Shown here: piece by piece, positions 15,451 to 23,690 of the stretch
Layout of the letters: the number at the start of each line of letters is the position of its first letter
Numbering within the stretch: position 1 is the first letter of the stretch
Source: Halobacillus sp. Marseille-Q1614
GTDB taxonomy: Bacteria; Bacillota; Bacilli; Bacillales; Halobacillaceae
DNA length: 64,000 nt
Assembly: GCF_902809865.1 (NCBI RefSeq)
Contig: NZ_CADDWH010000001.1
Location: forward strand, 1,984,001 to 2,048,000
Direction of reading: 5' to 3'
Made by a program: the position numbers and the translations under genes
Notes under the pieces: model-generated
Database searches by the model: none
The model's input: only the letters and a program-made list of their open reading frames with translations
What the model was told of the DNA's origin: nothing

Positions 15451-15651
15451 ATGGTAGAAGGTACAGTAAAATGGTTTAACGCAGAAAAAGGTTTCGGTTT
15501 CATTGAAGTTGAAGGTCAAGACGACGTATTCGTTCACTTCTCTGCTATCCAAGAAGAAGGATTCAAGAGCCTTGAAGAAGGACAAGCAGTAAACTTCGAA
15601 ATCCAAGAAGGTCAACGCGGACCTCAAGCTGCTAACGTTACAAAAGCATAA
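15451..15651 (+). CDS. Cold-shock protein (CspA family), copy 1
   Basis: A 66-residue OB-fold RNA/DNA chaperone. RNP1 is [10 protein letters not shown] (residues 13-22) and RNP2 is VFVHFSAI (residues 27-34), each with the surface aromatics needed to bind single strands. It keeps RNA unfolded at low temperature and under stress. It differs from copy 2 at only two residues (Ala/Val and Thr/Gln in the C-terminal half). The start at 15451 has AGGAGG at the right spacing; an open frame to 15421 has no such support. The gene has its own promoter, leader and terminator. Confidence 0.95.
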   Translation: MVEGTVKWFNAEKGFGFIEVEGQDDVFVHFSAIQEEGFKSLEEGQAVNFEIQEGQRGPQAANVTKA

Positions 15652-15664
15652 TAAATGCTTAAGC

Positions 15665-15695
15665 AAAAAAGCTCCCATGTATGGGAGCTTTTTTT
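15665..15695 (+). terminator. Terminator of cold-shock gene 1
   Basis: AAAAGCTCCCAT pairs with ATGGGAGCTTTT over a two- to four-base loop, followed by seven T. Confidence 0.9.
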
Positions 15696-15795
15696 ATGAC
15701 TTCCGCCTTCTAATGATTCGCTAAAATACGACAAAACTTTCAAGTGACTTCAGCCAATTTATTGGTGAAAATCATATCAATTTAATGTGCTGTCT

Positions 15796-15803
15796 GTTAT
15801 ACT
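15796..15803 (+). promoter_or_regulatory. Extended -10 promoter of cold-shock gene 2
   Basis: TGTTATACT gives an extended -10 (TG-n-TATACT) with no good -35, placed the same distance upstream of the TATTGTTGTTCG block as the promoter of copy 1. Confidence 0.55.
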
Positions 15804-15809
15804 AGGTAT

Positions 15810-15929
15810 TAGTTATTGTTGTTCGGATCGATTCAAAGAAAGAATTGCTTCATAGTAATTTTAGTCTTGATTGTGTGAAGAGCAAGAATAGTAATACAAT
15901 GTGGGCAATCCCACGCAGGAGGTATTTTC
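15810..15929 (+). promoter_or_regulatory. Cold-shock 5' untranslated leader, copy 2
   Basis: Contains the same TATTGTTGTTCG block, GTCTTGATTG, AAGAGCAAGAATAGTAATAC and the hairpin GTGGG-CAAT-CCCAC (15901-15914) before AGGAGG as copy 1; the middle of the leader is unrelated. The pattern of conserved ends and a free middle is what RNA-level regulation would leave. Confidence 0.65.
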
Positions 15930-16130
15930 ATGGTAGAAGGTACAGTTAAATGGTTTAACGCAGAAAAAGGTTTCGGTTTCATCGAAGTTGAAGGTCAAGA
16001 CGACGTATTCGTTCACTTCTCTGCTATCCAAGAAGAAGGATTCAAGAGCTTAGAAGAAGGACAAGTAGTAAACTTCGAAATCCAAGAAGGTCAACGCGGA
16101 CCTCAAGCAGCTAACGTACAAAAAGCATAA
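15930..16130 (+). CDS. Cold-shock protein (CspA family), copy 2
   Basis: A 66-residue cold-shock protein nearly identical to the product of 15451-15651, with the same RNP1 and RNP2 motifs. The two coding regions are also close to identical at the DNA level, so the duplication is either recent or kept alike by gene conversion. The intergenic sequence is divergent apart from the leader blocks. AGGAGG sits eight bases before the ATG. Having two separate promoters lets the cell raise the dose of one protein instead of making two different ones. Confidence 0.95.
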   Translation: MVEGTVKWFNAEKGFGFIEVEGQDDVFVHFSAIQEEGFKSLEEGQVVNFEIQEGQRGPQAANVQKA

Positions 16131-16133
16131 TAT

Positions 16134-16163
16134 AAAAAAAGCTCCCGTTACGGGAGCTTTTTT
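16134..16163. terminator. Bidirectional terminator between csp 2 and map
   Basis: AAAAAAAGCTCCCG pairs with CGGGAGCTTTTTT over a four-base loop; both sides carry the needed T run. It ends cold-shock gene 2 and the convergent methionine aminopeptidase gene. Confidence 0.88.
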
Positions 16164-16169
16164 CTTTGC

Positions 16170-16925
16170 TTAAATATCATCCTGTTCTGTTAAAATAAGC
16201 GGTCCGTCTTTTGTAATAGCGATCGTATGCTCATACTGGGCAGACAGGGACCCATCTAGCGTGCGTGCTGTCCAGTTATTTTCATCCATCTTATTTGCAT
16301 ACGTGCCTATATTGATCATAGGCTCAATGGTAATAACCATTCCTTCTTTCAACCGAGCCCCTTTTCCCGCCTGGCCAAAGTGAGGAATATAAGGGTCTTC
16401 ATGGATCGTCTCTCCAATGCCGTGACCGGTAAAGTCGCGGACCACAGAATAACCTTCTCCTTCAGCATAAGACTGAATAGCATGACCTAAGTCTCCGATT
16501 CGGTTGCCGACTTGAGCTTTTTCAATCGCTTTATATAAGGAAGTTTTCGTAACATCCAGCAGCTTCTGAGCTTCTTCACTAATCTCACCAACAGGATGCG
16601 TCCATGCTGAATCAGCCAGAAATCCGTTTAAGTTGACGACCATATCAATCGTTACGATATCGCCTTCCTTTAATTTTTCATCTCTAGGGAAGCCATGGCA
16701 GATTTCATCATTAATAGACGCACAGGTTGTAAACTCATAGCCCTGATAGCCCTTCTGTTCACCTGTAGCTCCGTGCTTCTCCAAATAGCTCTCCACGAAT
16801 TTTTCAACCTCCATGGTAGTTACCCCAGGCTTAATAAAAGTCCGCAGCTCTTTATGGACGCCAGCCAGCAATTTACCAGCCTCGTGCATTAATTCTATTT
16901 CGCGCTTGCTCTTTCTTTTAATCAT
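16170..16925 (-). CDS. map: Type I methionine aminopeptidase
   Basis: A 251-residue cytoplasmic metalloenzyme that removes the initiator methionine from new proteins. The five metal ligands are present in order: Asp in TIDMVVN, Asp in LADSAWT, His in TGHGIGETIHEDP, Glu in TIEPM and Glu in QYEHT. CHGFP before them is the family's substrate-side loop. It is not next to secY-adk, where the main map normally lies, so it is probably a second paralogue, as found in many Bacillaceae. The frame opens at 16946, but GAGAGGG is correctly spaced only for the ATG at 16925. Confidence 0.93.
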   Translation of the reverse strand: MIKRKSKREIELMHEAGKLLAGVHKELRTFIKPGVTTMEVEKFVESYLEKHGATGEQKGYQGYEFTTCASINDEICHGFPRDEKLKEGDIVTIDMVVNLNGFLADSAWTHPVGEISEEAQKLLDVTKTSLYKAIEKAQVGNRIGDLGHAIQSYAEGEGYSVVRDFTGHGIGETIHEDPYIPHFGQAGKGARLKEGMVITIEPMINIGTYANKMDENNWTARTLDGSLSAQYEHTIAITKDGPLILTEQDDI

Positions 16926-17000
16926 AGATCCGATCCCTCTCTTCAAACTTAGTCCCTTAGTATCATAACGAAAAAACCGCCGGAAAACTACCGCAGGCCA

Positions 17001-17552
17001 TTAAATTTCTTTTATAATTTTTGCAGGATTACCGCCCGCAAATACTCCGGCAGGCACATCTTTTGTTACTACAGCCCCTGAACCAATCACAGCCCCATCT
17101 CCGATCGTGATGCCTGGATTAATGACAGCACTTCCTCCAATCCATACATCATCCCCTATGGTAATGGGCTTTCCTGCTTCTAATCCAGTTGCACGCAGTT
17201 CTTTATCCAGGGGATGAGTGGCTGTATAGAGGTGAACGCCGGGCCCAAACATGACGCGGTCACCAATCGTAATTGAGCAGACATCCAGCATGACACAGTT
17301 GTAATTTGCGAAAAACTTATCTCCTACATGAATATTATATCCATAATCACATTGGAAAGATGGTTCAATATATGCATCTTCCCCTGTTGAGCCTAGGATA
17401 TCCTTTAATAGCTGCTCCCTCGGGCAGGTATCCGTTACTTTCGATAAATTATATGTATGAAGCAGCTGACTTGCCCTGTTTCTATCTAATACGAGTTCTT
17501 CATCCCATGCTTTATAGAGTTCCCCTGCTAACATTTTTTCTTTTTCAGTCAT
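17001..17552 (-). CDS. maa: Maltose O-acetyltransferase-type acyltransferase
   Basis: A 183-residue left-handed beta-helix acetyltransferase of the LacA/NodL/Maa group, which transfers acetyl from acetyl-CoA to sugar hydroxyls. The N-terminal Mac domain ([24 protein letters not shown]) is followed by hexapeptide repeats such as [18 protein letters not shown] and [19 protein letters not shown]. The active-site His is in LYTATHPLD. The length is normal. The true sugar acceptor is unknown; maltose or glucose is the family label. It is a single-gene unit, divergent from the next GNAT gene. Confidence 0.9.
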   Translation of the reverse strand: MTEKEKMLAGELYKAWDEELVLDRNRASQLLHTYNLSKVTDTCPREQLLKDILGSTGEDAYIEPSFQCDYGYNIHVGDKFFANYNCVMLDVCSITIGDRVMFGPGVHLYTATHPLDKELRATGLEAGKPITIGDDVWIGGSAVINPGITIGDGAVIGSGAVVTKDVPAGVFAGGNPAKIIKEI

Positions 17553-17638
17553 ATATATTCACCTTTTTCATTAAGTTTCTTATTATTTACTTTATCATAA
17601 GGATCAGATAACATAAGTACAATTAAGGGGGAAAATAG

Positions 17639-18148
17639 ATGAACTTTAGAATACTTACTGGAAAAGATGCGAAAGCGTATCGTGAACTCCGTCTCGAAGC
17701 ACTGCTTAACAGTCCAGACGCTTTTATAACAACTTATGAGCAAGAAAAACAGCGCCCTAACCCAATTGAATCCACAGCAAATCGGCTCGTGGGCAGCCAG
17801 GCTAAAACAATTGGCTGTTTTGCAGATGAAAGATTGGTCGGGAACGCGACTCTGCTGTTTGAATCCCACCCTAAGTATAAACATAAAGCCTCGATCGTTG
17901 GTGTATACGTCACCCCTTCCCACCGCCGGAACAAAGTCGCTCAATTGTTAATTGAAGAATGTATAAAAACAGCTAAAGCACGTGAAATCAAAGTACTTCA
18001 GCTCGCTGTTGTTACCGATAATCAGCCCGCCCTTCTGCTTTACAAATCCACCGGTTTTTCCATTTATGGCACAGAGCACCGAGCTGTAAAAATTGCCGAC
18101 CGCTACATGGATGAGCACTGGATGGAATATTTTACAGATGAGAACTGA
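17639..18148 (+). CDS. GNAT-family N-acetyltransferase
   Basis: A 169-residue acetyltransferase. The N-terminal part RILTGKDAKAYRELRLEALLNSP matches the group that acts on small amines or proteins; the acetyl-CoA loop is VTPSHRRNKVAQLLIEE (Q/R-x-x-G/A variant, here with Lys-Val-Ala in place of Gly-x-Gly), and motif B is VTDNQPALLLYKSTGF. The weakened glycine loop is worth noting but occurs in the family. AAGGGGG precedes the ATG. It is close to the ABC transporter genes (50 bases upstream of them) and may share their transcript. Confidence 0.82.
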   Translation: MNFRILTGKDAKAYRELRLEALLNSPDAFITTYEQEKQRPNPIESTANRLVGSQAKTIGCFADERLVGNATLLFESHPKYKHKASIVGVYVTPSHRRNKVAQLLIEECIKTAKAREIKVLQLAVVTDNQPALLLYKSTGFSIYGTEHRAVKIADRYMDEHWMEYFTDEN

Positions 18149-18198
18149 AACGGATTCTTCGTTCATTCGTAGGTAAAAGGGAAGGGAGCGAGAATCTT

Positions 18199-18921
18199 AT
18201 GATTGACATTAACCATATTACAAAGGAATTCCCCGGCAAGAAAGCAGTAGATGATTTGACCCTTACAGTTGAGAACGGCAAAATCTTCGGCTTTCTTGGT
18301 CCAAACGGCGCCGGCAAATCAACTACTATTAAAATGATGACAGGTATTCTGCCTGTTGAAAAAGGTACGATCACTATTAATGGTTTTGACATAATGAAAG
18401 ACCCTTTAAAAGCAAAACAGATGATTGGCTATGTGCCTGATCGTTCAGATGTTTTCTTACGCTTAAAAGGAATCGAATACTTAAATTTTATTGCTGATGT
18501 GTATAGGGTTCCTGCAGATGTGCGGCAGGAAAGAATTGAACGTTATACGAAGGTCTTTGACATTTATGAGTCACTGAACGATTATATTCAGACTTATTCT
18601 CACGGCATGCGGCAGAAAATCGTAGTATGCGGCGTTCTTTTGCACGAGCCGGACATTTGGATTCTGGATGAGCCGTTGACGGGATTAGACCCGAAGTCTT
18701 CGTATACTTTAAAAAACCTGATGCGGGAACATGCGGATAAAGGCAACGTTGTTTTCTTTTCCACCCACGTGCTTGAAGTGGTCGAACAGCTTTGTGATGA
18801 AGTAGCGATCATTAACCGCGGGCAGATTGAATTCCATGGTCAGATGTCTGAAATGAAACAGGAGTTCAAGAACGATGAGAACCTCGAAAAAGTCTTCCTG
18901 GAGCTGACGCAAAATGAGTAG
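18199..18921 (+). CDS. ABC transporter ATP-binding subunit
   Basis: A 240-residue ATPase that drives the membrane partner encoded next. Walker A is GPNGAGKST near residue 35, the Q-loop region GYVPDRSDVF, the signature YSHGMRQK (a variant of LSGGQ), Walker B IWILDEP with the D-loop GLD, and the switch His in FFSTHVLE. The family is that of small exporters such as Bacillus YthP/EcsA, without any periplasmic binding protein. The start codon of the permease overlaps its end by eight bases. Confidence 0.92.
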   Translation: MIDINHITKEFPGKKAVDDLTLTVENGKIFGFLGPNGAGKSTTIKMMTGILPVEKGTITINGFDIMKDPLKAKQMIGYVPDRSDVFLRLKGIEYLNFIADVYRVPADVRQERIERYTKVFDIYESLNDYIQTYSHGMRQKIVVCGVLLHEPDIWILDEPLTGLDPKSSYTLKNLMREHADKGNVVFFSTHVLEVVEQLCDEVAIINRGQIEFHGQMSEMKQEFKNDENLEKVFLELTQNE

Positions 18922-20569
18922 GTCGTGGAATTTAATTCGCATTATGCTAAAAATGCAATTTTCCTTAGCAGGCAAAAGCAAAAGTGAGATCGCTGTTTAT
19001 GGTTTCCTGATTATTTTCGCGATTCCTTTTTCTGCGCTTATCTTTTATTCCATGGACAGCATGATTGGAGGAATGTATAACGGGCTTGCCCCTTCAGGAA
19101 ATGAAAGCTTTATTGTTGGTTTACTCTTTATGCTCGTCTTCATACTTTTTATTTTTGTAAGTATCGGATCGATTTTGAGCTCGTTTTATTTTGCAGAAGA
19201 CATTGAGTCGTTTATCAGTTTACCTTTTCATCCTTACCAAATCATGGTCGGTAAATCGGCGGCTCCTTTTTTAACCCTTTATATTACGAATCTGATTCTG
19301 CTCGCTCCAGCCCTGGTTATTTTTGGCCTTCATAGCGAAGCAGGATTCCTTTATTATATATACGCATTTATTTTATGGCTGAGTGCGCCAGTTCTGCCTT
19401 TTGTAGTAACTTCTATTGTTATCATGTTTTTTATGAGGTTCCTTAACATTTCCAAAAATAAAGACCGGATGAAAATTTTTGCCGGTTTATTCATGTTTAT
19501 TTTTATTATTGGTTTAAATATTGTTCTGCGCCTGAACACGTCCCCTGTGGAAACCGGAGAAGAGCTGGCTCGTCTGTTAAATGATGAAAACGGACTTCTG
19601 CAAATGACAGCAGCCCTTTTTCCGACTGCTTACTTTAGTTCGATCAGTTTAGTTTCACAAGCTGCCTGGGCTGGGGCAGGCTCGCTGCTTATAACCCTTG
19701 CGATAACTGCCACGGCTTTTGTAATTTATTTAACTGCCGGACAGAAGCTTTATTTTAAAGGAGTACTTGGATTATCCGGGGGGGCGAAAAAGACTTTTAA
19801 TGAAGAAAAGGTTCTCAAACAGGTAAAGCAGCATTCCGTCTTGTGGATAAGCTGGCTTCGGGAGATGAGGATTATCTTTCGAACCCCTACTTTTTTTACT
19901 CAAATTGTCGTTCAATCCCTTGTGTTTCCAGTACTGTTTATTATCATTTTCCTGTTTGATACAGGGAATACAGGCGAAAACATGGGAGCCCTTGTTGAAC
20001 AGACGGATGAGAAAAAATTGATGCTGATTATGACAGGTTTTACCGTGTTTGCCCTGGGAATAAGCCCGGCTTCGATATCGTCTGTATCAAGAGATGGAAA
20101 GAGCTGGTTTAACCACTTATACATGCCGATTCCGGCACGAACCGTGATGACGAGTAAATTACTGGCTGCCTTTACTATTAACCTCCTGTCCTTGATACTC
20201 ATTGGGATCGTCGGCTTAATTTTTATAAAAATCCCTATAGTCTTAACGCTAATCTGGATGCTTCTGTCCCTAGTGATTAATTGGATTACAACAATCACCG
20301 GTACGGCTTTAGACCTTTACACTCCTCACTTAAAGTGGACGGATGAGCGGGAGGTCTTTAAAGGGCGGCTGATCGGTTTCCTCTCCTTATTTATCGAAGT
20401 TGCCATCTTCGGCCTGGCCGTTCTCATCATTTGGAGAACAGATCTTATTCAAGGACTGTGGAGTACTACGTTTACACTGCTGGTCATATTAATAGTTCTC
20501 ACCTTTGCCAGTCATGTCTTACTTAATAAATTAACAGCTAAATATTTTTATACTTTATTAGACAGATAA
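18914..20569 (+). CDS. ABC transporter permease subunit
   Basis: A 551-residue inner-membrane protein with about ten to twelve hydrophobic helices in two halves separated by a hydrophilic stretch (residues 280-315, KKTFNEEKVLKQVKQH). It pairs with the ATPase encoded just before; the overlap ATGAGTAG couples their translation. No substrate-specific motif is evident; relatives in Bacillaceae are unassigned exporters. The sequence FYFAEDIESFISLPFHPYQI near residue 95 resembles a conserved cytoplasmic coupling loop. Transcription ends at the strong hairpin that follows. Confidence 0.85.
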   Translation: MSRSWNLIRIMLKMQFSLAGKSKSEIAVYGFLIIFAIPFSALIFYSMDSMIGGMYNGLAPSGNESFIVGLLFMLVFILFIFVSIGSILSSFYFAEDIESFISLPFHPYQIMVGKSAAPFLTLYITNLILLAPALVIFGLHSEAGFLYYIYAFILWLSAPVLPFVVTSIVIMFFMRFLNISKNKDRMKIFAGLFMFIFIIGLNIVLRLNTSPVETGEELARLLNDENGLLQMTAALFPTAYFSSISLVSQAAWAGAGSLLITLAITATAFVIYLTAGQKLYFKGVLGLSGGAKKTFNEEKVLKQVKQHSVLWISWLREMRIIFRTPTFFTQIVVQSLVFPVLFIIIFLFDTGNTGENMGALVEQTDEKKLMLIMTGFTVFALGISPASISSVSRDGKSWFNHLYMPIPARTVMTSKLLAAFTINLLSLILIGIVGLIFIKIPIVLTLIWMLLSLVINWITTITGTALDLYTPHLKWTDEREVFKGRLIGFLSLFIEVAIFGLAVLIIWRTDLIQGLWSTTFTLLVILIVLTFASHVLLNKLTAKYFYTLLDR

Positions 20570-20605
20570 AAAGGTCAGCCCGTTTATTTTCGGGCTGACC
20601 TTTAT
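20568..20605. terminator. Bidirectional terminator
   Basis: AAAGGTCAGCCCG pairs perfectly with CGGGCTGACCTTT over an eight-base loop, with A/T runs on both sides. It ends the ABC operon and the convergent 92-residue gene, whose stop lies inside the structure. Confidence 0.9.
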
Positions 20606-20880
20606 TTAATCTGTACTTTTTTAAATTCCGATATCCATTGAGAAGGAGAGACTTTCACACGATAGGAAAAAACGCCGCGGATCGTGTGTAAATAGAAAAA
20701 ACCAAATGAACCCGTCAGTGAGCGATAGGAAGCATCATGAACCTCGTGAAGATCAAATCGCTCTGTAGGAGTGATCACTACATCGTCATGCAGCTCGATA
20801 ACCGACTCCTTTTCTATATACTTCTGCTGATTACTTTCAATTTTTCGCACCGTCCACACAATCGGCTGGGAACAAATCAT
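20602..20880 (-). CDS. Hypothetical protein, 92 residues
   Basis: I do not recognise the family. It is a soluble protein with alternating strands: VWTVRKIESNQQKYIEKESVI, LHDDVVITPTERFDLHEV and a C-terminal TIRGVFSYRVKVSPSQWI. The pattern of strands followed by a hydrophobic end suggests a small beta-barrel of the bacterial PH-like kind, but that is only an impression. AGGTGAAGAA precedes the ATG. It is a single gene terminated by the shared hairpin. Confidence 0.6.
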   Translation of the reverse strand: MICSQPIVWTVRKIESNQQKYIEKESVIELHDDVVITPTERFDLHEVHDASYRSLTGSFGFFYLHTIRGVFSYRVKVSPSQWISEFKKVQIK

Positions 20881-21017
20881 TTCTTCACCTCATTTCCCTT
20901 AAGCGTATAGAATTAAAGTTTTTACGTCAAACCTGGTGCCTTTCTCTTTCATCCTCCAGCCTTTTGTATTAGGATAGTACAGGTGATTTTGCAAAAGATA
21001 ACCTTATTGGAGGAAGT

Positions 21018-21887
21018 ATGATGAGCAACCGTAATAAAGGAATTATTTTATTATTAATTTCTGCGTTTGGATTTTCTATGATGGCTGGCTTCGTTAAGCT
21101 GTCCGGAGATGTTCCTACCGTACAGAAAACGTTGTTTCGTAACGCAGTGTCCGCTGTCATTGCTTTTATATTAGTGATTTACCATAAAGAGAGGCTGTTT
21201 GGAAAAAAAGAAAATCAAGGTCTTCTCCTCTCCCGCTCTGCGCTTGGGACTGTTGGAATGGTCTTATTCTTTTACGCGATTGACCATCTCGTTTTGTCAG
21301 ATGCGGATATGTTAAATAAGTTAAGCCCTTTTCTATTAATTATTTTTTCGGCGATATTTCTAAAAGAGAAAGCACGCCCGTATCAAGTCATTTCTATTAT
21401 TATTGCCTTTATTGGAACTTTATTTATTATTAAACCGCAGTTTTCAATTGATTTGGTACCCTATCTGGCCGGGTTCTTTTCCGCTGTTTTCGCTGCCGGC
21501 GCTTACACCCTGCTGAGAGTATTAGGGGATAAAGAAAAATTTTATACGATTGTCTTTTATTTTTCTTTTTTTACGACGGTTTCTTTAACCCCTTTTACAA
21601 TTGCATTTTATGAGCCCATGTCATCCAGCCAGTGGATTTATTTACTGTCGGCCGGCGCTTTTGCAACGATTGGACAATTTGGTTTGACGATGGCCTATAA
21701 ATTTGCGCCTGCCCGCGAGATATCTATTTTCTTTTATTCAACTGTCGTTTACTCCGCTTTGATCAGTATTTTTTTATTCGGGCAGGTACCAGACTGGCTC
21801 AGTATCGTAGGCTACTTTACTATTTTCGGAGCTTCTCTGTATATGTTCATAAGAAATAATAAAGAAGCAAAAGAAGCCGTCTCCTAA
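21018..21887 (+). CDS. DMT-superfamily (EamA) transporter
   Basis: A 289-residue membrane protein with ten hydrophobic helices in two EamA repeats (about residues 5-135 and 145-280). GTVGMVLFFYAIDHLVLSDADMLNKLSPFLLIIFS is the family's signature region between helices 3 and 4, and a second copy of the fold follows. Such carriers usually export amino acids or metabolites; the substrate is not readable. Two adjacent ATG codons follow GGAGGAAGT; 21021 is equally possible. Downstream the transcript runs into the hairpin at the left end of repeat A. Confidence 0.85.
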   Translation: MMSNRNKGIILLLISAFGFSMMAGFVKLSGDVPTVQKTLFRNAVSAVIAFILVIYHKERLFGKKENQGLLLSRSALGTVGMVLFFYAIDHLVLSDADMLNKLSPFLLIIFSAIFLKEKARPYQVISIIIAFIGTLFIIKPQFSIDLVPYLAGFFSAVFAAGAYTLLRVLGDKEKFYTIVFYFSFFTTVSLTPFTIAFYEPMSSSQWIYLLSAGAFATIGQFGLTMAYKFAPAREISIFFYSTVVYSALISIFLFGQVPDWLSIVGYFTIFGASLYMFIRNNKEAKEAVS

Positions 21888-21892
21888 ATAAA

Positions 21893-21920
21893 AGCGATTG
21901 TCTCTGTTTAGACAATCGCT
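21893..21920 (-). other. Perfect inverted repeat between the DMT gene and repeat A
   Basis: AGCGATTGTCT and AGACAATCGCT are separated by six bases. The T run is on the minus-strand side, so as a terminator it faces the other way; it directly abuts the left end of repeat A and may mark the former terminator. Confidence 0.55.
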
Positions 21921-22456
21921 CAGGCTGTCGAGAAAGTCTCAACAGCTTTTTCTCATGGAGTTTCCTGTTAAAGCTAGTGTGGCAGGCAGGATTCCATTGG
22001 CCATAAAAGGGGATGAATGGACCGGGAACCACCTCGCTTTCCACGGGGAAGACGGCAAGCCTCCTCGGGCTTTTAAGCCCTGTGGAGGCTTGGCAGTCTT
22101 GCGTCTCCCGCAGGAGTCTCGGTGCTTCCCTTCCCATTACAAGAAAAAGGTGAATGGAACCCTCCTCATGCGAGAAGAGGAATCAGCTAACCTTTCATCA
22201 GGTACCCTGTATCCTTAAGAGTGTAGACCCCGGGAAGAGAGCTAATAGAACGAGAGAGAAAAACTTATTATTAAAGGGCGAAGGGAAACGGGGAGACTCC
22301 TATGGGAGGAACGTACAGGGTGAGATCCCTAAAAGGCGAAGCCTTAAGGAAGCTCACCGTACGCCCATGGAAAGCGATCCGTTTCCCGGAGCCCTTCGCT
22401 GCATCTTATCCTTTGAAAGGAAGTTGGTCCTTTTAAAAGCACGAGGTTTCTCTACA
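21921..22456 (+). repeat. Long copy of dispersed non-coding repeat A
   Basis: A 536-base region with no convincing gene. Its two ends match the short copy at 12451-12698 in inverted order. The extra middle is GC-richer and full of complementary pieces such as GGCAAGCCTCC with GGAGGCTTGGC and GGGGAGACTCC with GGAACG-type followers. It ends in GGCGAAGCCTTAAGGAAGC and GGAAAGCGATCCGTTTCCC. The left end folds as GCTGTCGAGA-AAG-TCTCAACAGC with TTTTT, a terminator for the preceding gene. Similar structured multicopy repeats occur, to my memory, in many Bacillaceae; I do not assign a named class. Confidence 0.8.
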
Positions 22457-22508
22457 TAAATGACACTGCCCTATTCCGATAAATGAATGAAGAGACCATC
22501 CCTTTTCT

Positions 22509-23561
22509 TTATGATTTCCATGTTTCATTAAGGACTCTAATCCAGTTATCCTGCGCAACCTTCTTTAAATCTTCTTCCGAAAATCCTTGCTCCTTTAAGA
22601 GTTCAAATACTTTTGGAACACCTGTGACATCCTTCATATCGTAAGGCAATGTCGTGCCGTCAAAATCCGAACCTAGAGCCACGTGGTCAATCCCGATAGT
22701 GTCAGTTATATAACGGATATGAGCTGCGACCTCATCCAGAGAGGTCTTCTGATTCATTTTGCCATCAGTGCGCAGCATATTAACACTGTACGTGATGCCG
22801 ACTACTCCATTGGACTCCCTTACAGCTTCAAGCTGCTCATCGGTAAGGTTACGTGAAATTGGACAGAGCGAATGAGCGTTGGAGTGTGTGGCAACAATTG
22901 GAGCATCAGAATGCTTTACCACATCCCAGAACCCATTTTCATTTAAGTGAGAAGTATCAAGCATGATTCCAAGATTATTGCATTTCTTCACTAAATTCAC
23001 ACCAGCTTCACTTAAACCCGACCCGATATCAGGCGTGGATGGAAAACGATAAGGAACACCCTGCGCAAAACTGTTTGGACGGCTCCATACAAGGCCAATT
23101 GAGCGGAGACCTTTTTTATAAAAGCTTTCCAGATTGGATAGATCCGGCTTAATCGCTTCGGCTCCTTCGAAGTGTAAAATGGCGGCCATCTGCTCATTCT
23201 TCAAGGTCTTCCGCAGTTCTGTAATGTTTTTTACAATATTAAGACGCTCGTTCGATTGAGCCTCTATGCTATATAAAAGCTCGACCATATCGTTGGTGAC
23301 TTTTAGACAGGCCTCATGATCCGCAGGCTCTGCTAACGGAGCATCGTACCCTTTTTCAGTTAAATGTTCTTCAGGATTAGGAACGGACAAATCTGCATGT
23401 GGAGGCGGGAAAATAGCGAAGAAACCTCCGGAAAATCCTGCTCTTTTCGCTCTTGCTTCATCCAGATGTCCCTGATTGGACTCTTTAAAAAAATCCATGT
23501 CTTTATTCATATAAAGCTTTAATATTGTATCATTATGACCGTCAAAAAACGGGAAAACCAA
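22509..23561 (-). CDS. Membrane-dipeptidase family (peptidase M19) dipeptidase
   Basis: A 350-residue zinc dipeptidase of the renal dipeptidase family. The first metal motif is FFDGHNDTIL (H-x-D type), Glu in LHFEGAEAI bridges the metals, and DTSHLNENGFWDV and THSNAHSLCPISRN supply the remaining histidines. LGSDFDG near residue 285 is the conserved substrate-side motif. The protein lacks a signal peptide, so it is cytoplasmic. The frame begins with an ATG touching the AAAGGAG site; a TTG three codons later (23561) has nine-base spacing and is the likelier start. It ends without a clear hairpin, in the roughly 50 bases before repeat A. Confidence 0.9.
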   Translation of the reverse strand: MVFPFFDGHNDTILKLYMNKDMDFFKESNQGHLDEARAKRAGFSGGFFAIFPPPHADLSVPNPEEHLTEKGYDAPLAEPADHEACLKVTNDMVELLYSIEAQSNERLNIVKNITELRKTLKNEQMAAILHFEGAEAIKPDLSNLESFYKKGLRSIGLVWSRPNSFAQGVPYRFPSTPDIGSGLSEAGVNLVKKCNNLGIMLDTSHLNENGFWDVVKHSDAPIVATHSNAHSLCPISRNLTDEQLEAVRESNGVVGITYSVNMLRTDGKMNQKTSLDEVAAHIRYITDTIGIDHVALGSDFDGTTLPYDMKDVTGVPKVFELLKEQGFSEEDLKKVAQDNWIRVLNETWKS

Positions 23562-23658
23562 TACTAACATCTCCTTTACTGTCTGCTCCTTTATAACTTC
23601 TCGATTATTTCACTATATTCCTCCTGCTGCCCTCCAATGTTATCAGACAATATAAACA

Positions 23659-23689
23659 AAGCCCTCTCTGCTGAGACAGAGAGGGTCTT
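23659..23689 (-). terminator. Terminator of the benzil reductase-type gene
   Basis: On the minus strand ACCCTCTCTG pairs with CAGAGAGGGC over a short loop, followed by TTTGTTT. Confidence 0.8.
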
Positions 23690-23690
23690 A

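Noticed and set aside
22154-22459. Possible gene inside repeat A
   Set aside because: The frame crosses structured repeat sequence, has no ribosome site and is broken in the short copy.
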